Position numbers and translations under genes: made by a program | NCBI GenBank assembly: GCA_018333655.1 | Contig: JAGXTJ010000009.1 | Coordinates: 1-32,760, forward strand | Source of the DNA: Bacillota bacterium | GTDB lineage: Bacteria > Bacillota > UBA994 | DNA length: 32,760 nucleotides | Direction of reading: 5' to 3' | In this document: positions 23,530-31,293 of the stretch, piece after piece | Layout: every line of letters starts with the position of its first letter | Numbering within the stretch: position 1 is the stretch's first letter | The notes under the pieces: model-generated | Seen by the model: the letters and a program-made list of their open reading frames with translations, nothing else | Told to the model about the DNA's origin: nothing | Databases searched by the model: none

Positions 23530-23775
23530 TCAAAATGTGACCGCCGCTTTTACTTTAATCCCATCGATACTGCCTAATTTCCCTGTCAGCGCGCCAATAT
23601 CATCGTTAGTGCCATCGCAAATGAGGGCAATAACCGAGAGGCCGCGCTCCCGGTGTGGTACGCCCATCCTGCCGACGATCATGTCACCGAAGTCACTGAT
23701 GATAGCATTGACTTTTTTGGCAGCCTCACTGCGACGCATAACAACGACTCCGATGACAGCAATACGATTATCCAT
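23530..23775 (-). CDS. TM1266-family (ACT-like) hydrogenase-system regulator
   Basis: An 81-residue protein starting at ATG 23775 behind a strong AGGAGG (a TTG two codons upstream is too close). The sequence DNRIAVIGVVVMRRSEAAKKVNAIISDFGDMIVGRMGVPHRERGLS contains the ACT/NikR-like fold typical of the TM1266 family, found next to [FeFe]-hydrogenase maturation genes and annotated as a putative hydrogenase-system regulator; its ligand is unknown. It is the first gene of the hyd operon, so its synthesis should respond first to the leader structure at 23791-23926. Confidence 0.88.
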   Translation of the reverse strand: MDNRIAVIGVVVMRRSEAAKKVNAIISDFGDMIVGRMGVPHRERGLSVIALICDGTNDDIGALTGKLGSIDGIKVKAAVTF

Positions 23776-23790
23776 GACCAAACCTCCTGT

Positions 23791-23822
23791 AAAACAAATA
23801 ACCTGCCCCGAAATAGGGCAGG
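23791..23822 (-). terminator. Terminator-like hairpin in the hyd operon leader
   Basis: On the minus strand CCTGCCC / GGGCAGG (7 bp, 7-base loop) is followed by TTATTTGTTTT, a U-rich but imperfect tail. It lies 15 bases before the start codon of the first hyd gene, inside the leader, so it would act as an attenuator and not as an end-of-operon signal. Confidence 0.55.
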
Positions 23823-23846
23823 AAAAATAGCGCCAGTTGGCACACC

Positions 23847-23926
23847 CCCGCCCTCAGAAACCCTTGGACTCAGGAACTGTTTATGCGTACCCTTAGGGCC
23901 AGACATCACTCCAACCCCTGAGGTAC
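23847..23926 (-). promoter_or_regulatory. Candidate cis-regulatory leader RNA of the hyd operon
   Basis: The minus-strand RNA can form alternative helices. GTACC (23922-23926) pairs with GGTAC (23887-23891). CCTCAG (23918-23923) pairs perfectly with CTGAGG (23852-23857), or, one base shifted, CTCAGG with CCTGAG (23869-23874). GGGCGGG (23847-23853) can pair with the terminator arm CCTGCCC (one G-U pair) and would then act as antiterminator. The first helix would block that antiterminator. No known riboswitch signature was recognised. Confidence 0.4.
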
Positions 23927-23930
23927 TATG

Positions 23931-23959
23931 AGCATAACGTAACGTGAAAATAAACGCAA
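23931..23959 (-). promoter_or_regulatory. Possible promoter of the hyd operon
   Basis: Minus strand: TTGCGT (23954-23959), 17-base spacer, TATGCT (23931-23936). The boxes match 3-4 of 6 positions each, but the spacing is exact and the predicted start near 23924 coincides with the first arm of the leader helix. Confidence 0.4.
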
Positions 23960-24023
23960 GCCATAGACTGGCAGATGGGTAGTTGTCTGGCAGGACTTCC
24001 TGTGTGGGTGTCCAATACTTAAC

Positions 24024-24047
24024 TTGTAGTGTTGTAGCGTTGTAGTG
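24024..24047 (+). repeat. Three tandem 8-bp repeats before galE
   Basis: Three head-to-tail units, TTGTAGTG, TTGTAGCG and TTGTAGTG, lie 18-40 bases upstream of the galE start codon, in the 5' leader or promoter region. A length-variable tract or a protein-binding array is possible; only the repetition is certain. Confidence 0.6.
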
Positions 24048-24064
24048 CGAGAGGAGAAAAAGAA

Positions 24065-25072
24065 GTGTCAATACTAGTAACCGGTGGAGCCGGGTATATC
24101 GGTAGTCACACCTGTGTTGAGCTCATCAAGAGTGGGTATGAGGTAGTAGTATTAGATAATTTGTCCAACAGCAAGCCCGAAGTCCTAAACCGCATCGCGG
24201 AGGTGGCTCTGCAGAGCGTGCAGTTTTACCAGGGGGACGTTTTGGACAAACAAGTGCTGCGCAAGATTTTTGCCGCTCACTCTATTGACGCGGTGGTGCA
24301 CTTTGCTGGGGTAAAGGCGGTAGGTGAATCGGTTGAGAAGCCGCTCAAGTACTACTACAACAATGTGGCCGGAACGATGGTCCTGCTCGATGTTATGGGC
24401 GAGTTTGGCGTGAAACGCATTGTCTTTAGCTCTTCGGCCACCGTCTATGGCGATCCTCGCGAGGTGCCCATTAAAGAAGACTTTCCCTTAGGGCCGGTTA
24501 ACCCCTATGGGCGGAGCAAGTTGATGGTGGAGGAAATCCTGCGCGATCAATGTGCAGCAGACCCTAAATTCGGAGCCTGCCTGCTTAGGTACTTTAACCC
24601 CATAGGTGCACATGCCAGTGGTCAAATGGGGGAGGACCCAAGTGGCATCCCAAACAACCTGATGCCTTTCGTGACGCAGGTGGCCGTAGGCAAGCGCCCA
24701 CTGCTGCATGTGTTTGGCAATGATTATGACACCTGTGATGGAACAGGCGTGCGCGACTACATACATGTGGTAGATTTGGCCATCGGCCATGTCAGGGCTC
24801 TAACCTGGCTGCAACAAAATAGCGGTATCGGGATATTTAACTTAGGCACAGGGAGCGGTGTTAGTGTACTAGAGCTCATTAATGCCTTTGCTCTGGCGAC
24901 GGGCGTGCACATACCTTATGCCTTCGCACCCCGACGAGAAGGAGATGTAGCCAAGTGTTTTGGCGATGCCAGTAAGGCTAGAAGCGAGCTAGACTGGCGA
25001 GCAGAGCGTGGTCTTTTGGAGATGTGTAGGGATGCCTGGTTGTGGCAGAAAAACAATCCGCAGGGCTACTAA
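24065..25072 (+). CDS. galE: UDP-glucose 4-epimerase
   Basis: A 335-residue extended SDR enzyme interconverting UDP-glucose and UDP-galactose. The NAD-binding motif GGAGYIG is at 7-13, catalytic S124 in FSSSATVYGD, Y148-x3-K152 in NPYGRSK, and FNPIGAH and GVRDYIHV are typical of GalE. The GTG start at 24065 follows GAGGAG at 24051-24056. It stands alone and supplies sugar nucleotides for surface glycans, which fits the glycan-modifying genes further on. It converges on the membrane protein at 25139. Confidence 0.95.
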   Translation: MSILVTGGAGYIGSHTCVELIKSGYEVVVLDNLSNSKPEVLNRIAEVALQSVQFYQGDVLDKQVLRKIFAAHSIDAVVHFAGVKAVGESVEKPLKYYYNNVAGTMVLLDVMGEFGVKRIVFSSSATVYGDPREVPIKEDFPLGPVNPYGRSKLMVEEILRDQCAADPKFGACLLRYFNPIGAHASGQMGEDPSGIPNNLMPFVTQVAVGKRPLLHVFGNDYDTCDGTGVRDYIHVVDLAIGHVRALTWLQQNSGIGIFNLGTGSGVSVLELINAFALATGVHIPYAFAPRREGDVAKCFGDASKARSELDWRAERGLLEMCRDAWLWQKNNPQGY

Positions 25073-25138
25073 TTGCGTGTAGTCCTGCGGAAATGGAGTG
25101 CAAGTTGGCTTTGGTCTGACAGAGAACGAGTGGCACAA

Positions 25139-25822
25139 CTAGAATTTGAACTTGCGGTTATGAAAGTAAAACACCGGCAGTGAAACTAGTGCTACCGCAA
25201 ACTGGTCGACCATCTGCCTCTTTTGCCAGGGTGCGGATTGAGTTTCCCACTCTCTACGCTGCGAGGCAAATGCTTCTTCTAGTTCAGCTTTGTCCACGGT
25301 CCTTGCGGGCGGCTTAGTTTGCCTCTCAACTATGGGGCGCGCTAAACCATGATAGTTAAAGTAGAAGCTGCTCTCAGGGAAGATCACGTTTTGGACTAGG
25401 TTGGCAATTCCCTGTGTGCTTGAAAAGAAGAAAATTAGAAAGGAAATCGTGCTGACGACAAAGAAGTAGAAGTGGCGTACCGAAAAGGCCATTTCAAAGT
25501 CTGTTGATCTGGCAGTGCGGCTCCAAAACCAGGCAAAAAAGCTGAGCGAAAAGATTAGCAAGAGCAGGCTGCGGATAATGGCCGTGCGGTCCATCATCCT
25601 CTTCCGTTCCAGTTCGTACTCTCTGAGAAACTCCTCGGCGTCCGGCGTAAAAGTGACCTCTTCCGTAGAGAATTTCGGCGGCAATACTTGGCCTTCGGTA
25701 AGGCCAAGCACAGAGTAGAAACTTTGCCTCAGGAAGGCCGCCCCGTGGAAAATCGACGTCACGAGTAACACGGCTGCGATGACGTACACAAATAGACTTG
25801 GCAAATGAAAAAACTTATGCAT
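25139..25822 (-). CDS. Three-helix membrane protein of unknown function
   Basis: A 227-residue protein with three hydrophobic segments: about 8-32 (SLFVYVIAAVLLVTSIF), 81-102 (IIRSLLLLIFSLSFFAWFW) and 114-137 (FYFFVVSTISFLIFFF), then a soluble, charged stretch and a final weakly hydrophobic FAVALVSLPVFYF before a basic end (HNRKFKF). No enzymatic motif is visible and I do not recognise the family. ATG 25822 has AAGGAGGAG, so it is clearly expressed. It lies convergent to galE and divergent from the M55 peptidase gene. Confidence 0.75.
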   Translation of the reverse strand: MHKFFHLPSLFVYVIAAVLLVTSIFHGAAFLRQSFYSVLGLTEGQVLPPKFSTEEVTFTPDAEEFLREYELERKRMMDRTAIIRSLLLLIFSLSFFAWFWSRTARSTDFEMAFSVRHFYFFVVSTISFLIFFFSSTQGIANLVQNVIFPESSFYFNYHGLARPIVERQTKPPARTVDKAELEEAFASQRREWETQSAPWQKRQMVDQFAVALVSLPVFYFHNRKFKF

Positions 25823-25966
25823 AATTTCTCCTCCTTAAAGAGTCTTACTGCTCCATACCATGTATATTCCCCTTGGCTTGCTAGTTCTCCTTTTTCTCGC
25901 GATGGGGCAATAATTGGCTATCTAGTTTTAAATTGAACAGGTGGTAAGAAGGAGGCGTTCGTTAAA

Positions 25967-26764
25967 ATGAGAGTGTATATCTCTGTGGATATGGAAGGCA
26001 TAGCCGGTGTAACGACCTTTGATGAAACGATAGTGGGCAAAGCAGACTATGAGCACTTTAGGCGACAGATGCACAAAGAGACCAGCGCCGCAGTGCGTGG
26101 CGCGCAGAGCGCCGGTGCCACGCATATCGTAGTGCGCGACGGACATGACACCGCCTGCAATCTCTTGCCAAGTGAGCTGCCAGAGGAAGTCTTGCTCATT
26201 CGCAACTGGTCTGGCGGACTGTACGGCATGATGGAAGGCATCGACGACACATTCGATGCCGTAGTTTTCGTAGGCCACCACGCCAAGGCCAACACACCTA
26301 GTGCGATACTCAAGCACACCATGAGCATGCGCATTCTAGATCTTCGCGTCAACGGTCTTTCCCTGCCTGAAGTAGGCTGGAACGCCTTGATTGCCGGATA
26401 CCACGGTGTCCCCGTGACTTTTGTCAGTGGGGACAAGGCCTTGTGTATTCAGGCCGAGGCTCTGTTTGAAGGGGTTGTTTGCGTCGCAGTTAAAGAAGGT
26501 ATGGGGGCCGCTGCGCTACACATGCACCCAGAAAAATGCTGCCACGCCATTGAAGCCGAAGTGCAGCGTGCCCTTGTCGACCGCGGCGCCTGTAAACCCT
26601 TTGTGCTAGGGGACGAGTACTGCGTCGAGGTGGAGTTTAACAGCGAGGAATGGGCTCATCGCGGCCAGTGGTACCCAGGCGCGCTTCGCCTCGATAGTCG
26701 TACCCTGCAATTTCGCAGCAGCGATTTTCTTGATTGTCTCCGTTTCTTTACCTTTGTGACGTAA
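25967..26764 (+). CDS. M55-family D-aminopeptidase (DppA-like)
   Basis: A 265-residue zinc peptidase. The N-terminal SVDMEG gives ligands D8 and E10, DGHD gives H60, and VGHHA gives H104; E135 (family E133) and H117 (family catalytic H115) are in place with a two-residue shift. These match the Bacillus DppA set, which releases N-terminal D-amino acids such as D-Ala from peptides and may recycle cell-wall peptides. AAGGAGG lies upstream of ATG 25967. No dpp transporter genes are adjacent, so it acts as a stand-alone gene here. Confidence 0.92.
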   Translation: MRVYISVDMEGIAGVTTFDETIVGKADYEHFRRQMHKETSAAVRGAQSAGATHIVVRDGHDTACNLLPSELPEEVLLIRNWSGGLYGMMEGIDDTFDAVVFVGHHAKANTPSAILKHTMSMRILDLRVNGLSLPEVGWNALIAGYHGVPVTFVSGDKALCIQAEALFEGVVCVAVKEGMGAAALHMHPEKCCHAIEAEVQRALVDRGACKPFVLGDEYCVEVEFNSEEWAHRGQWYPGALRLDSRTLQFRSSDFLDCLRFFTFVT

Positions 26765-26805
26765 GTTCTTGTTGCGGCAGGCGAAATAAATCGTTTTATT
26801 CCTGT

Positions 26806-26826
26806 AATAGCCCTTTTAGGGCTATT
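26806..26826 (+). terminator. Hairpin between the M55 and MBOAT genes
   Basis: AATAGCCC / GGGCTATT is a perfect 8-bp stem with a 5-base loop, followed by TGTCTTTCT. It could end the peptidase transcript. A -10 like TACAAT (26837-26842) for the next gene lies just after it. Confidence 0.6.
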
Positions 26827-26866
26827 TGTCTTTCTGTACAATATTGTTAGAAGGGAGGTGTAAAGA

Positions 26867-28270
26867 ATGTTGTTTCATACTCCTCTATTTGCTTTAGTCC
26901 TCCTCGCCGCCATTGTGGGCTTCTCTATAACGCAGGGCGACGCCAGAAAATGGGTGTTAGTGGTCGCTAGTGTGGCGTTCTATGCTTTTGGCGGTCCGCT
27001 CGATACGGCCCTTTTTGCCGTGCTCATCGTGGCCGTGTACTACTTGTCAATTAAGCTAGCGGAGAAGCCATCGCCGAGGGGACTAGCCTTAATACTAACC
27101 CTGCTCTTTGGTAATCTGGCCTGGTTTAAGTATGGAGACTTCTTCTATGATAATTTGGCGGCCCTGCTTGGTTTTCTCGATCTGCCCCTGACCGTGTCTA
27201 GGCCTCTGCTCTGGCTTCCCCTTGGTATTTCTTTCTATACGTTTCAGATGGCCGCTTACGTTATCGACATCTACCGCGGCGTAATAGCCCCTGAGAAAAA
27301 ACTACTCACTTTTGTGCTTTTCGTGATTTTCTTTGGTCAGCTAGTGGCCGGGCCTATCATGCGCGCCCAAGATTTTTTGCCTCAACTGCAGAAGCGCCTT
27401 GCGACGAGCTACGCCGATGTGCGTGCAGGCGCTTACCTCATTATGCGCGGTCTTATCAAGAAGATTGTCATTGCTGACCGTCTGGCAGTTCTTGTCGACG
27501 CGAGATTTGGCGAAATGGCCCTCCTAGACCATGCCTCGGCTTGGGTGGCTCTTTACTTCTTTGCTTTCCAGGTCTATTTCGATTTCTCCGGCTATACCGA
27601 CATGGGCGTCGGCTTGGGTAGAATATTTGGGCTGCGGCTTTTGCCTAATTTTAACACGCCGTACTTAGCCGCCAATGTGGCGGAGTTCTGGCGGCGGTGG
27701 CATATCACGCTTTCTACTTGGTTGCGCGACTACCTTTACATACCCTTAGGTGGCAATCGCTGCAGCAGGCGACGACGCAACTTCAATCTTTTTCTCACCA
27801 TGTTGCTCGGCGGTTTATGGCATGGGGCTGCGTGGACTTTTGTTATCTGGGGGGCTTTTCAGGGTCTGTGGCTCGTCCTCTACCGTCTGTGGAGTGAAGT
27901 TGTCATGCGCCGCTACCCCGCCTGGGACGTGCCGAGGTGGGTCAATGTCCTGCTCACTTTTCACATGCAATGTTTAAGCTATGTGTTTTTTCGCTCCGAG
28001 GGTCTCGCCGGGGCTTGGGCGATGCTTCGGCAAGTATTAGACCTTACCCAGGTAGCGACGTGGAATGCACAGATAGCCTATGTTGGCATCGTGTTCTTAC
28101 TTTTTCTGCTCCATCTCGGGGAGAAGTATGTAGACGACCATTACCGCGTTCTATTAGCCAGTTGGCAGGGGGTGCCCGCCCCGCTAAGGGGGGTAGCCTA
28201 CGTCTTAGTTTCTTTGCTCTTAATACTTAGCTTTAGACCAGCGCAGCCCTTTATCTATTTTAGATTCTAA
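26867..28270 (+). CDS. MBOAT O-acyltransferase (AlgI/DltB-like)
   Basis: A 467-residue polytopic protein with about ten helices. It begins MLFHTPLFALVLLAA, as AlgI-type proteins do, and has the family motif FWRRWHITLSTWLRDYLYIPLGGNR (H279) and the catalytic-His motif LGGLWHGAAWTFVIWG (H319). Such proteins carry acyl groups, usually acetyl, across the membrane to be placed on an extracellular polysaccharide. The start has a strong GGGAGGTG. The following gene encodes an anchored GSSQ/SGNH-like protein, a pairing known from alginate, Dlt and other glycan acylation systems, so the two probably act together. The glycan is unknown. Confidence 0.92.
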   Translation: MLFHTPLFALVLLAAIVGFSITQGDARKWVLVVASVAFYAFGGPLDTALFAVLIVAVYYLSIKLAEKPSPRGLALILTLLFGNLAWFKYGDFFYDNLAALLGFLDLPLTVSRPLLWLPLGISFYTFQMAAYVIDIYRGVIAPEKKLLTFVLFVIFFGQLVAGPIMRAQDFLPQLQKRLATSYADVRAGAYLIMRGLIKKIVIADRLAVLVDARFGEMALLDHASAWVALYFFAFQVYFDFSGYTDMGVGLGRIFGLRLLPNFNTPYLAANVAEFWRRWHITLSTWLRDYLYIPLGGNRCSRRRRNFNLFLTMLLGGLWHGAAWTFVIWGAFQGLWLVLYRLWSEVVMRRYPAWDVPRWVNVLLTFHMQCLSYVFFRSEGLAGAWAMLRQVLDLTQVATWNAQIAYVGIVFLLFLLHLGEKYVDDHYRVLLASWQGVPAPLRGVAYVLVSLLLILSFRPAQPFIYFRF

Positions 28271-28321
28271 TATCGGTGTCCGTGGGTTAAGGAGATGCCA
28301 AGCAGAAAGGGGAGTGTCAGC

Positions 28322-29341
28322 ATGAAGGGGAGCAGAGGGATTTGGCAATCGGGGCTATTCTATGGCCTTATCGTGCTGTTATTGCTCGAAGTTGTAACGC
28401 GCCTATACATGGTGGAGCGGGCCTTTCTGTCGCCTTACGGCGAACTGGCGCGCATTAATGACAACCTTGCACGCCACGAAGGCCTGCCGAAGGTCGCTTT
28501 CTTCGGGTCCAGTCAAACCCAGGCCGCAGTAGCGACTCGCGAAATGACAGAGCACTTAAGCTTGGCGCCTTATCTTCTCGTCAATGCGTCCGCTGCAGCG
28601 GGGGGACCCCGCGAAATGTTGTACCTCTTCTCCCAGAATCGAGACCTATTTCGGGATGTGGAGGTAGTCTATATCAATGTTGACCTCTGGATGTTTAATA
28701 GGCATACCTTTGTAGCTGAACAGAACGGTGGTGCGGCGTGGCGCCGTACCGCGACTCTCCGCGACCGGCTTAATTTTCCGGCGCAGGCCATGACCAGGGC
28801 GGACTGGCTGTTGGGCTGGCTCTTGGCCACCTGGGACCAACGAGATACTTGGCGGTCAGCACTGCTCGATTGGGTGCGCAATCCCTGGACATACAACCCC
28901 CATATTGTCTACGATTGCTTCGGGAGGCCGGTCGCCGGTTTTTTAACTGCCGAGCGTCCCATCACACACGAGATGCTGGTGCAGGAAGCCGAAGCTTTAG
29001 TGGCTAGTCAAATGCAGGAGTTTGCCCTCAATATGGCTGCCTACGACGACATAGCTCGGCTCGTTCAGGCCGTAAAAGCCAGTGGCGCAGAGCCCGTGTT
29101 CTTACGTGTGCCAGCGTCCCCTGCCTATAGCAGCGCCATACTACATGTGGGCATTGACCAAGAGATCATTTGGCGGGAGTTGGCAAAGCGCTTTGCTGAG
29201 GTGCCTGTACTTGATTTGAGCGGCATTGTCCTAGAGGGCCTAGATTACTGGTGGGACCCCTATCATATGTCGCTGCAAGGCGCCATGGAGTTAGCCTTAA
29301 CCATCGTCGACGATCTGCGACTTCGTCTTGGCATAAACTAA
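28322..29341 (+). CDS. Membrane-anchored SGNH/AlgX-DltD-like acylation partner
   Basis: A 339-residue protein from ATG 28322, behind GGGGAG; an ATG 9 codons earlier abuts AAGGAG and is less likely. An N-terminal hydrophobic anchor at about 11-25 is followed by an outside domain with VAFFGSSQTQ at 58-67 (nucleophile-Ser-like block), NASAAAGGPREMLYL and, near the C-terminus, D312-PY-H315, which resembles the Asp/His of SGNH hydrolases. This is the common partner of MBOAT proteins in glycan O-acylation. Overall similarity is weak and the Ser assignment is inferred. Confidence 0.72.
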   Translation: MKGSRGIWQSGLFYGLIVLLLLEVVTRLYMVERAFLSPYGELARINDNLARHEGLPKVAFFGSSQTQAAVATREMTEHLSLAPYLLVNASAAAGGPREMLYLFSQNRDLFRDVEVVYINVDLWMFNRHTFVAEQNGGAAWRRTATLRDRLNFPAQAMTRADWLLGWLLATWDQRDTWRSALLDWVRNPWTYNPHIVYDCFGRPVAGFLTAERPITHEMLVQEAEALVASQMQEFALNMAAYDDIARLVQAVKASGAEPVFLRVPASPAYSSAILHVGIDQEIIWRELAKRFAEVPVLDLSGIVLEGLDYWWDPYHMSLQGAMELALTIVDDLRLRLGIN

Positions 29342-29370
29342 TTCGCTTGGGCAGGAGTAACGCATTGTAT

Positions 29371-29399
29371 GGCGAAATTAGTTTGCAGAGTATTTCGCC
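29371..29399. repeat. Perfect 8-bp inverted repeat before fapA
   Basis: GGCGAAAT (29371-29378) and ATTTCGCC (29392-29399) with a 13-base spacer, directly ahead of the ribosome-binding site GGAGG (29402-29406). There is no T-run, so an operator or a translational hairpin is more likely than a terminator. Confidence 0.5.
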
Positions 29400-29414
29400 T
29401 GGAGGTATACTGCC

Positions 29415-31166
29415 ATGACTGACACCCTAAGAAACTATGCCACTCTAAGTGAAGGCGTTGTAAAGGTGCGCCATGCCGAAACAGGGCCATATCCGGTGCT
29501 TGTGCCGACGACAGGGATTGAACTTAAGGTCAACGGGGTACAACACATGAAGGAAGTGGCTGTTAAAGAAACGGATGAGATCTCTGTGGCAGCATTAGAT
29601 GAAGTGATGCCCGGTTCTTGGTCGATCTGGGTCAGTCCTAATCTCCTGGCGGCTTATGTGCGACTGCAGCCTGGCAAAAGAATAAAACGCTCATTGCCCA
29701 ATTTAGAGCCCACTGAAAGGCTTACCATCGTCCCTATGGAGGCTGCTGAGCCGCTACCCGCTGTTACTCTTGATGAATTGACGGCTAAGTTGCGGCAGGA
29801 GGGCCTTTTTCAGCGCGCCGATCTGAGCCTCTTGCCTATCGCCACACAGGCGCTAGAGCCCGGCCAGTACTTGATTGCCTCCGGCACGCCACCTACTCCC
29901 GGGCGTGATGCGGAGATATCGATGTTCTTTGAAACCGCGCAAAAAACAGAAAAACAAGTAAAGGAAGATAGCGCAGTAGACTTTCGTTCGCGCTATGAGT
30001 TTACTGCCGTTAAAGAAGGCCAGGTGCTGGTGAAAAAAACGCCCCCCTTGGCGGGAGTTCCTGGCACTGGGGTGCGCGGAGAACAGATACTACCCTCTCC
30101 GCCGAAAGACATTGAGCTCGTGGCTGGGAATGGCGTCATGCATCAAGACTGGGCACAGCAGCTAGTCGCTACCCGTGCTGGACGACCAGTCCTGCGTCCT
30201 GGAACGCAGACCATGGCCGTGGATGTCGTGCCTGACATGATAGTCAAAGGTAGCGTAGACATCAAATCAGGTAGTATCTCCTTCCTTGGTGATGTAACGG
30301 TGGGCGAAGATGTGACCGCGGGTTTTTCGGTCTGGGCGGGGGGCATGTTGCGAGTGGCAGGAGTGATAGAGAAAGCACACACGCAGGCTGTCTCAGGAGT
30401 TAATGTGCGCGGCAATATCATTGCCTCGCAGGTTCAGGTTGGTCCGCCGATTGACTTCTTGCGCAATGTGCGTAGTCTCCTGCCTAGTTTGCGGGAGGAC
30501 GTCAACTCGCTCACCTTGGCAGTGCAGCAAATCAAGAAGCAACTACCACCCGAAAAGCAAAAATTTTCTGCGCAGTTGATTAGCACCATGTTAAATCAAC
30601 GGGGAGAAGAGTTAGAGAACCGCGTCAAGGCGCTGCATGACGAACTGCAGCATTTAGACCATCGCTTGCTAGAGATCTATGGTCCCTCCCTGGTAGGTAC
30701 GTTAGCAAAGTTTAGGCAGGAGATCGAGCAGGGGAAGCGGACTGAAGAGCAGCTAGCCATCTTAGCACGGGTAGCTGTCGTGCTCACGGAGAAGCTAGCC
30801 GCGATTAATCCCGACGAGGCCCATCTTTCCGCCGGCAATGTCATTAACTCGCAGGTCTCATGTACCGGCGCCATGACCATCTTGGGGGGAGTGTACAACT
30901 CCAAGGTGCAGGCGGGTGGCAAGATTATGGTGCAGGGCGTGTTCCGCGGCGGGGAGATGAAAGCGGGGAGCGATGTCGCCGTCAAAGAGCTTGGTTCGGA
31001 GTCCTCGGTGGCCACGTCGATTACTGTACCCACTAGTGCTAAGGTCAAAATCGGTATAGGCTGGGAGAACAGCTCTGTCGTAATCGGTCCGCGACGCTAC
31101 AGGTTTGATAAAAAACAAACCGATGTCTCCCTTCGCCTTGAGGAAGGTAATATTCTAGTTCGTTAG
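29415..31166 (+). CDS. FapA-family (DUF342) protein
   Basis: A 583-residue cytoplasmic protein. The middle region, YEFTAVKEGQVLVKKTPPLAGVPGTGVRGEQI, followed by VKGSVDIKSGSISFLGDVTVGEDVTAGF, is the FapA/DUF342 signature. A coiled-coil segment (about 355-450; VNSLTLAVQQIKKQL...LENRVKALHDELQHLDHRLL) then leads into a right-handed beta-helix-like region (INSQVSCTGAMTILGGVYNSKVQAGGKI), bactofilin-like. Family members have been linked to polymer assembly and to flagella or polarity in different bacteria; the role here is not determined. It has a good GGAGG start and a strong terminator behind it, so it is a single-gene unit. Confidence 0.85.
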   Translation: MTDTLRNYATLSEGVVKVRHAETGPYPVLVPTTGIELKVNGVQHMKEVAVKETDEISVAALDEVMPGSWSIWVSPNLLAAYVRLQPGKRIKRSLPNLEPTERLTIVPMEAAEPLPAVTLDELTAKLRQEGLFQRADLSLLPIATQALEPGQYLIASGTPPTPGRDAEISMFFETAQKTEKQVKEDSAVDFRSRYEFTAVKEGQVLVKKTPPLAGVPGTGVRGEQILPSPPKDIELVAGNGVMHQDWAQQLVATRAGRPVLRPGTQTMAVDVVPDMIVKGSVDIKSGSISFLGDVTVGEDVTAGFSVWAGGMLRVAGVIEKAHTQAVSGVNVRGNIIASQVQVGPPIDFLRNVRSLLPSLREDVNSLTLAVQQIKKQLPPEKQKFSAQLISTMLNQRGEELENRVKALHDELQHLDHRLLEIYGPSLVGTLAKFRQEIEQGKRTEEQLAILARVAVVLTEKLAAINPDEAHLSAGNVINSQVSCTGAMTILGGVYNSKVQAGGKIMVQGVFRGGEMKAGSDVAVKELGSESSVATSITVPTSAKVKIGIGWENSSVVIGPRRYRFDKKQTDVSLRLEEGNILVR

Positions 31167-31180
31167 ATTGACCTAGGCAC

Positions 31181-31217
31181 GACCTTCTCCGCATCTGCGG
31201 GGGAGGTCTTTTATTTT
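31181..31217 (+). terminator. Intrinsic terminator after fapA
   Basis: GACCT-T-CTCC-GC pairs with GC-GGGGGAGGTC across a short ATCT loop, followed by TTTTATTTT. It starts 14 bases after the stop codon. Confidence 0.85.
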
Positions 31218-31226
31218 GGCGACCTG

Positions 31227-31279
31227 TTGACTTGGTAGGCAGCTAATTGGTATCATACAATTAAATGATTACTTAATGA
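31227..31279 (+). promoter_or_regulatory. Promoter and operator-like repeat of the arsR-cadA unit
   Basis: TTGACT (31227-31232), 18-base spacer, TATCAT (31251-31256): each box matches 5 of 6. Overlapping the predicted start is an AT-rich imperfect dyad, ATTAA-N8-TTAAT (31260-31277), in the position and style of ArsR/SmtB operators, suggesting autoregulation. Confidence 0.6.
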
Positions 31280-31293
31280 TAGAAAGATTGGTG

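Noticed and set aside
23847-23926. TPP, SAM, cobalamin or c-di-GMP riboswitch before the hyd operon
   Set aside because: The conserved core motifs of these classes are absent from the leader.
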